Source: Spirometra erinaceieuropaei
Taxonomy: Eukaryota; Platyhelminthes; Cestoda; Diphyllobothriidea; Diphyllobothriidae
Direction of reading: 5' to 3'
DNA: 64,000 bases
Assembly: GCA_902702965.1 (NCBI GenBank)
Contig: CACRXP010000190.1
Location: 520,847 to 584,846, forward strand
In this document: positions 58,567 to 64,000 of the stretch, in pieces
How the letters are laid out: each line of letters opens with the position of its first letter
Numbering within the stretch: the first letter of the stretch is position 1
Notes under the pieces: generated by a model
Told to the model about the DNA's origin: nothing
Databases searched by the model: none
The model's input: the letters and a program-made list of their open reading frames with translations, nothing else
Position numbers and translations under genes: made by a program

Positions 58567-61373
58567 CCCACCTCCCTCAAAAACTAACAGCCTTTCCCTT
58601 CAAACTTTTTGTTTTAAATGCTAGATCCTTGCTTAATAAGATGCCTTTGCTTCAGACTCAGGTTTTCGTCCATTGTCCTGATATTAATTTAGTAACTGAG
58701 ACGTGGGCATCAGCCTCAGTAGCTGACTCCGAACTCTCTCTTCTAGGCTACAATTGCATTCGAAATGATCGCCAAGATAGCCGTGGTGGGGGCAGCTGCG
58801 TCTACGTTAAGCAAACACTTACATGTGTGCCGTTGGACCTCCCGCACTTTTCTGCAGTAGAAGGCAGCTGCTGGCTCCAGGTTGCACTAAAAAATAAGTT
58901 CTCCTTACTCGTTGGCTGCGTCTATCGCCCTCCCAACGCCAATGACAATTTTGATCGCTTACTCTCACAGGCATTTCATGCTGCGGCCGACTTAAGTTTT
59001 AAGTATCAACTGGTTGCGGGTGACTTTAATCTCCCTGAAGTCCGCTGGTCTCCGCCTTCAGGCCCCAGAAGGTTCGATGACTTTCTTGAGGCTGTGGATG
59101 TCGGGATGTGGAATCAGGTTGTTGATTTTCCCACCCGAGCCTCAAGTATACTTGACTTAATTTTCTGTAGAGGCTGCTTGCCATCGTCAGTGTCATCCCT
59201 AGGCCCACTCGGGGGCTCAGACCATGACATAGTTGTTTCAACGTTGGAATTCGAGGCCGACGAAATGTCGTCCCAAAAGTATAACTTTTTCCGCGATTTC
59301 CGATCAACTCGCTCAACCGAATTATTAACACACCTTAATTCCTACGACTGGACTGATTTCTTCCTTAGTTCGGATGTAAATGTTTGCACTGCAAAACTGT
59401 ACGAAAATTTGGGTCCGCTTATTTCTCGTTTTGTCCCCCGTAAGAAAATTATTAATGTTGGGGATGAGATTTTCCTACCTTTACCCTTTCGTCGCAGATT
59501 GCGCAGGCTTTATCGTCGTTTCCATCTGCAGAACGATGTTTCTGTTCTGCCCTTGATTTGTGATATTTTTGATCGAGCTAAGAGATTGTCTGAAGAAAAG
59601 CAGCTAGCCGAAGAGGTCCACTTTACTGAAAACCATTCGTTAAGCGTCTCGAAACTTTTCTCTAGAAAAATACGAACTCAGCGAAAGACGCAGTATCCCA
59701 TCCTTCGAGACGATCTCGGAAATCCCATAGTTGATGCCCAGTTAACCTCGGAGAGCTTCAATGATTTCCTGTCCAAAACGTTTATTGAAGACTCGACCAC
59801 TCCGCTTCCGACCATCCAGTCATTGACCGGGGCAGTTCTAGAAACTATAACTTTCACTCTGTGGGATGTGACTGTTGCGATTCGGCGTTTTCGTCAATCT
59901 TATAGTCCAGGCCCTGATGGCGTCCCTGTAAGCATCTTAAAAGCCGATGCAAACACGATTTTCCCATCCCTCTTATGCAAGATATTTAATCTCGCTGTCG
60001 AAAGTGAAACTTATCCTACCTTGTGGAAGGAATCACACATTTTGCCCATTCCTAAGCACGGCAAATCTACATCATTTGATGACTTTCGGCCAATAAACAC
60101 CCTCCCCGCAGTTTCGAAGATCTTAGAGACATTGATCAAGGATAAGATGATGTGTCACTTAACAGCGAAGAACTTACTGAGTGTTGCTCAGCATGGATTA
60201 CTCAAAGCTCGATCTTGTGACACCTGTCAACTCTCTTTCTTTGACTATGTTCTCCAATCTAGGGACCATTGTTTTGCTCTTTACACAGTATATTTCGATT
60301 TCACTAAGGCTTTTGACCGTGTTGACCATGCTCTTCTCCTCTTGAAATTGTCCTCTTTCGGAATAGGTGGCAAACTTTTGAATTTAATATCCTCTTATTT
60401 GGGCACTCGCACACAACGAGTTAAGATTTCCAATACCATCTCCAACCCCACACGTGTGAGGAGTGGAGTCATTCAGGGTAGTGTACTCGGCCCGCTTTTA
60501 TTTTGCCTTTTCGTTAATGATGTACCCGATTTATTTCAGAATGGTAAGCCTTTCATGTATGCCGATGATCTTAAAGTTGCATATCGATATAAGTCGGCAG
60601 ATCATGACATCGTGCTTGAGCTCCTAAAGAGCGATCTACAGGCTTTCGCCCAGGGGTGCCGCACATGGCGCCTTTCTCTTTCTTGGCATAAGTGCTCAGT
60701 CATGGTGGTTGGCGACGACCGCCAACCTCAACTAAGTATTGAAGGTCACGCAATAAATGTGCCAGGGGTTATAAAGGATTTGGGCGTATCATACTCCAAG
60801 AGTCTTAATCTCTCGGAGCACTGTGCCTTGATAGTCTCCAATGCACGTAGAACGACCGGGTTTATCCTCCGAAATTTTAAAACTAGGGACATTAGAATGC
60901 GCCTTTTCAACATGTACGTTAGACCTGGTCTGGAATACTGTTCGTTTTCATTTAGCCTCATGTGTGCTACTGAGCGGAAGAAAATAGAATCCGTTCAACA
61001 CGTTTTTACTAAGAGAATTTTAACCCCGGAACACCGACATTTGTCTTACCAAGAACGTTGCCGGCTTACAGGCCTCGATCCTTTATGGTTCCGTAGATTA
61101 CAAAAGGGACTATTTTTGCTATTTAAACTCTTATATAATCACACATTTAACCCGCTCACCTCTTTAAGACATCATATCCACCCACGACGTAACAGTCACC
61201 GTGAGGTCTTCTTATTTCTGCCTCTGGCACGTACTGTTAAATATAGTCGGTTCTATTCTGTAAATGCAATTGCTATTTGGAATAAACTACCCATGAGTGT
61301 GAAAACTCTGCAAAATTTTCCTTTATTTAAGAGAACTATTACTCGATTTTTGCATTCAGAAAAGCTCCCATAA
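58539..61373 (+). CDS. LINE family B ORF2: intact endonuclease and reverse transcriptase
   Basis: A 944-codon frame, the only long intact gene in the window. Residues 20-235 form an APE-type endonuclease: LNARSLLNKM (N27), TETW (E54), GCVYRPP, VAGDFNL (D162, N164), LDLIF and GGSDHDIVV (S227, D228, H229). RT spans about 450-720: SPGPDGVPVSILK, DDFRPINTLPAVSKILE, YFDFTKAFDRVDH (catalytic D587), SGVIQGSVLGPLLF and MYADDLKV (YADD 674-677). The C-terminus has SVQHVFTKRIL and AIAIWNKLP. No RNase H domain is seen. This is a CR1/Jockey-group protein that would nick DNA and copy its RNA by target-primed reverse transcription. The frame is open from 58509; its first alternative start is GTG at 58539 and the first ATG is codon 35, at the start of the endonuclease. 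ORF1 stops at 58564-58566 in another frame, so expression probably relies on reinitiation or -1 shifting. All catalytic residues are present. Confidence 0.93.
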   Translation: MGSPELDDVAHLPQKLTAFPFKLFVLNARSLLNKMPLLQTQVFVHCPDINLVTETWASASVADSELSLLGYNCIRNDRQDSRGGGSCVYVKQTLTCVPLDLPHFSAVEGSCWLQVALKNKFSLLVGCVYRPPNANDNFDRLLSQAFHAAADLSFKYQLVAGDFNLPEVRWSPPSGPRRFDDFLEAVDVGMWNQVVDFPTRASSILDLIFCRGCLPSSVSSLGPLGGSDHDIVVSTLEFEADEMSSQKYNFFRDFRSTRSTELLTHLNSYDWTDFFLSSDVNVCTAKLYENLGPLISRFVPRKKIINVGDEIFLPLPFRRRLRRLYRRFHLQNDVSVLPLICDIFDRAKRLSEEKQLAEEVHFTENHSLSVSKLFSRKIRTQRKTQYPILRDDLGNPIVDAQLTSESFNDFLSKTFIEDSTTPLPTIQSLTGAVLETITFTLWDVTVAIRRFRQSYSPGPDGVPVSILKADANTIFPSLLCKIFNLAVESETYPTLWKESHILPIPKHGKSTSFDDFRPINTLPAVSKILETLIKDKMMCHLTAKNLLSVAQHGLLKARSCDTCQLSFFDYVLQSRDHCFALYTVYFDFTKAFDRVDHALLLLKLSSFGIGGKLLNLISSYLGTRTQRVKISNTISNPTRVRSGVIQGSVLGPLLFCLFVNDVPDLFQNGKPFMYADDLKVAYRYKSADHDIVLELLKSDLQAFAQGCRTWRLSLSWHKCSVMVVGDDRQPQLSIEGHAINVPGVIKDLGVSYSKSLNLSEHCALIVSNARRTTGFILRNFKTRDIRMRLFNMYVRPGLEYCSFSFSLMCATERKKIESVQHVFTKRILTPEHRHLSYQERCRLTGLDPLWFRRLQKGLFLLFKLLYNHTFNPLTSLRHHIHPRRNSHREVFLFLPLARTVKYSRFYSVNAIAIWNKLPMSVKTLQNFPLFKRTITRFLHSEKLP

Positions 61374-61740
61374 ATTTTGGGTGCTGAATCAACTGATCGA
61401 CTGTACCGTAGCGATGGCGTTTGTGGTCTCTGAACACTATGGCCGGTCTCACCAGCTGTTCCTCAACGCCTCTACTTTGACTATCCCCAACTTCATGAAA
61501 GGAATTTGACTTCCGATAATCTCCGATACCGTGCAACCTCCCCCCTTCTTGACGGTCGATATTCTACCACCGCCGACAGTTTTTTTCTCCTGAGCCCTCC
61601 AAACCACAAAAACCACCATCAACTATATTTTTATGCCTTAAGCTCAGGAGTTTTTTTTCACTGCTGGTCGGATTTGTGTTTAATCGCTTCCCTTGACAAT
61701 GCCTGTAAACTGGCATTAAATTAAAAATTATTTATTTATT
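61374..61740 (+). other. LINE B 3' UTR and tail
   Basis: About 365 bp of non-coding DNA ends with a small hairpin (TGCC-TGTAAACT-GGCA at about 61700-61715), then AT-rich sequence and TTATTTATTTATTTA. Two B2 copies also end in short ATTT repeats (49571, 52445), so the tail is a family trait. Tails of short repeats instead of poly(A) are usual for CR1-like LINEs. Confidence 0.7.
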
Positions 61741-64000
61741 TACCCTATTTGCAACGTAACAAATGTGTGGTGTACAGATAGATGTTCTGGGCTGAACTAG
61801 TTCGAACACTCCCATAATGGTGGGACAAAATGTGAAGGAGTTACAGGGGGTGAGCTCGACTTCTCATCGCTCTTGGTCATTTCGGACCATAAATATGTCC
61901 AGATTCTTCTTAAAATTTTGTATAGATGGTGACATCACAACAGCTGCGGGAAGCTCATTCCACGGTTTGACCACCCGAACCGAGAAGGAGAACTTCCGCA
62001 CATCCAGCCGTGCCTGCTGAGTGCGCAGTTTTAACGGGTGACCTCGGAGGTTGGTCGTGGTAGCAAATTCAAAAAAGTCCTCGAAGGCCAGACTGCAGTC
62101 CAACCCCTTTACAATGCGGAAGGCTTGCAAGAGATCTCCGCGAAGTTGCCTGTAACTCAAAGGAAAGAGGTTCAGATTTACTAGGCGGGTCGCATAAGGA
62201 AAGGAGCTTTGACCCCTGACCATCCTCGTGGCTCTCCTCTGGACTCTTTTGAGGCAGTTTTGATCCACAACAGCCCACGGCCTCCAAGCTTGTATGCCGT
62301 ACTCTAAATTCGGCCGGACGAATGTTCCGAATGTCTTAGAGAAAGCTTCTTCGTCAAAGTCCATAAACGCACGCTTGATGGCGTACAGTACGGACATTGC
62401 GGTTTTTGCCACCCTCGAACAGTGGGCGGATGGTTTTAGGGAACTCGTCGTAAGCACACCGAGGTCCTTTTGGGCTTCGACCTCTTGTAGGGCTGCACCG
62501 CCCAGAAAGTAGCCTCTTGTGCTGGCGGATCTGGCTGTGTTGCCTAGGCGAAGTATGCTGCATTTGGCAACGTTGAACCGCAGGAGCCAACGGTTTGACC
62601 ACTCCTCCAACCGATTCAGGTTCATCTGCAGTCTGTCTTCATCGGCAGGACCACGAATTACACTCCATATCTTCATGTCATCCGCAAACATTGCTACTTC
62701 ACAGTCTAAATCTCTTGCGGCATCGTCCACGTAGATATGGAACAAAATGGGTCCCAGTACTGAACCCTGGGGGACACCGCTATCGACCATAGCCGGATCT
62801 GATTTTCCCCGACCGACGCACACAACCTACTGTCGACCCACAAGGAAGTTTTCGATCCATTTATGGAAGTTGCCACCGATCCCTATTTTTTTCAGCTTAT
62901 GCAAGAGCCTTTGGTGTGGCACAGTGTCGAAAGCCTTCTGGAAGTCGATGAAGGCTATGTGGACCGCGTGCCTGTCGTCGAGAGCTCGAGTCCAGCTCTG
63001 GAGAGATTGCAGCAGGTTTGTCGTGCAGGATCTTCCTTTTCGGAACCCATGTTGGCATTTGGATAGCAGGCCGTGAACTTCCAGGAATTGCATTAGTTCA
63101 CACGTTATGATCCTTTCCATAACTTTGCAGAGAATGCATGTCAAGCTTATGGGCCGGTAATTTGTCGTCGCTGCCCTGTTACCTCCTTTGTGTTGCGGAG
63201 TAATATGCGCCAGCTTCCAATCGATAGGAAGTGTTCCAGTGTCAAATGACGTTTGAAAGAGCATCGACAAAGGCACAGAGAGCTCACGGGCAAGTTCCTT
63301 CAGAAGCTTGGATGGAATCTCGTCTGGTCCTGGCGACTTCGATTCGTTCAATGCCTCTAATTCCCTTCAGACAATGCCTTCTGAGAAGAATATACCACTG
63401 ACGCTTGGAGTCGGCAGTTCTTCTGTGGAGGGAGGAAGGAACCTTGCCTCGTTTGTGTAGACTGATTGGAAAAACCGTGAAAAATACGCAGCTTTATCCC
63501 TACTATCTGCGATCTCAACGCCATCAGTAGTCTTTATCAAGGGGATTTGATGCCTGTTCCTTGTAGTTTGTCGGAGGTAGCTGTAGAGCAATTTTGGGAT
63601 CTGCGTTGCTTTTTGTAGCAAGTTCTTCTTGAATTCCCGCCGCGTCTGCATTATCAGCTTCCTCAGTTTGTTCCTCTGTGTCTTGTAGGTGTTGAAGCAT
63701 TCAGCTTGTCTAGTGACTCAGTATTTTCTCCACAATTTGTGCTTCCTGTTTATTTCTTTCTTGAGGTTGCTATTTAGCCACCCAGGGCGTTTGTTCAGCC
63801 TTACACTAGTCAGTGGGCAGTGGTTGTTTATGAGCTGCAGAAGGACATTCTTGAACTGCTCCCAGTCATCGTTGGCACTTCCCGTAAACTAAGAGCCCCA
63901 GTCAAGACCGGATAAGTCTGCCCTCATCTGATTGAAGTCGCCCCGCCATACATTACGCCTTTTGTGGTCTGGAGTGTGTGAAATGGAGAATAACGAATAA
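61741..64000 (-). pseudogene. LINE family A copy, reverse transcriptase region, runs off the window
   Basis: One minus-strand frame runs from the window end to 61864 with only in-frame stops breaking it: near 63891, near 63717, at 63367-63369 (TGA) and at 62827-62829 (TAG). Segments show WRGDFNQMRADL (end of endonuclease), PGWLNSNLKKEINRKHKLW (linker), SKSPGPDEIPSKLLKELA, NYRPISLTCILCKVMERI, FIDFQKAFDTVPHQRLL (catalytic Asp), SGVPQGSVLGP and AMFADDMKIW. The thumb follows: TFVRPNLEYGIQAWRPWA, RVQRRATRMVRGQ. There are no frameshifts, so this copy is younger than the + copy at 47-51 kb. The 3' UTR reaches CAAATAGGG at about 61750 and abuts the LINE B tail. Confidence 0.88.

Overview
The window looks like repeat-dense, gene-poor DNA from an animal nuclear genome, most likely a parasitic flatworm and probably a tapeworm of the Spirometra/diphyllobothriid type. 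The phylum and order are inferences from three things: the combination of CR1/Jockey-like and RTE-like LINEs, a Merlin-type transposase, and TTAGGG-like interstitial repeats. The RTE tail also resembles elements I associate with these worms. I found no convincing multi-exon host gene. Every coding region I can support belongs to a mobile element.

Layout. 1-12.3 kb: tRNA-derived SINEs, four copies of a short inverted-repeat element with a telomere-like core and 8-bp target duplications, a tRNA-like sequence, and a mariner-like foldback element. 12.3-17.4 kb: a GC-richer island with RTE-type LINE pieces in opposite orientations, a C2H2 zinc-finger/serine-rich tail, and four copies of a GC-rich repeat carrying simple-sequence runs. 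17.4-20 kb: AT-rich spacer and a second foldback element. About 20.9-38.0 kb: a long direct tandem duplication (unit roughly 8-9 kb), each copy carrying old foldback elements, with SINEs in or beside it. 38-40.8 kb: a SINE pair and two foldback elements, one almost a perfect palindrome. 40.8-44.9 kb: no recognisable features.

44.9-64 kb is a LINE graveyard with nested insertions. A CR1/Jockey-type LINE on + (family A) is broken by a Merlin transposase pseudogene and by a 5'-truncated family-B2 LINE. A B2 copy on - is split by a fragment containing a family-A 3' end, with an 8-bp duplication of TGTTGGCA. Next to it is a nearly full-length family-B LINE on + whose 944-residue endonuclease/reverse transcriptase is intact, although its ORF1 needs two frame changes. 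The window ends inside a family-A copy on - with several in-frame stops.

How the parts relate: LINE reverse transcriptases could supply the enzyme for the SINEs. The Merlin transposase, or a related intact copy elsewhere, is a candidate mobiliser of the 8-bp-duplication elements. The foldback elements carry mariner-like ends (TA, then CAGTAG) and no transposase. These pairings are inference. The least expected structure is the family of short transposon-like elements that carry degenerate telomeric repeats inside well-preserved target duplications.
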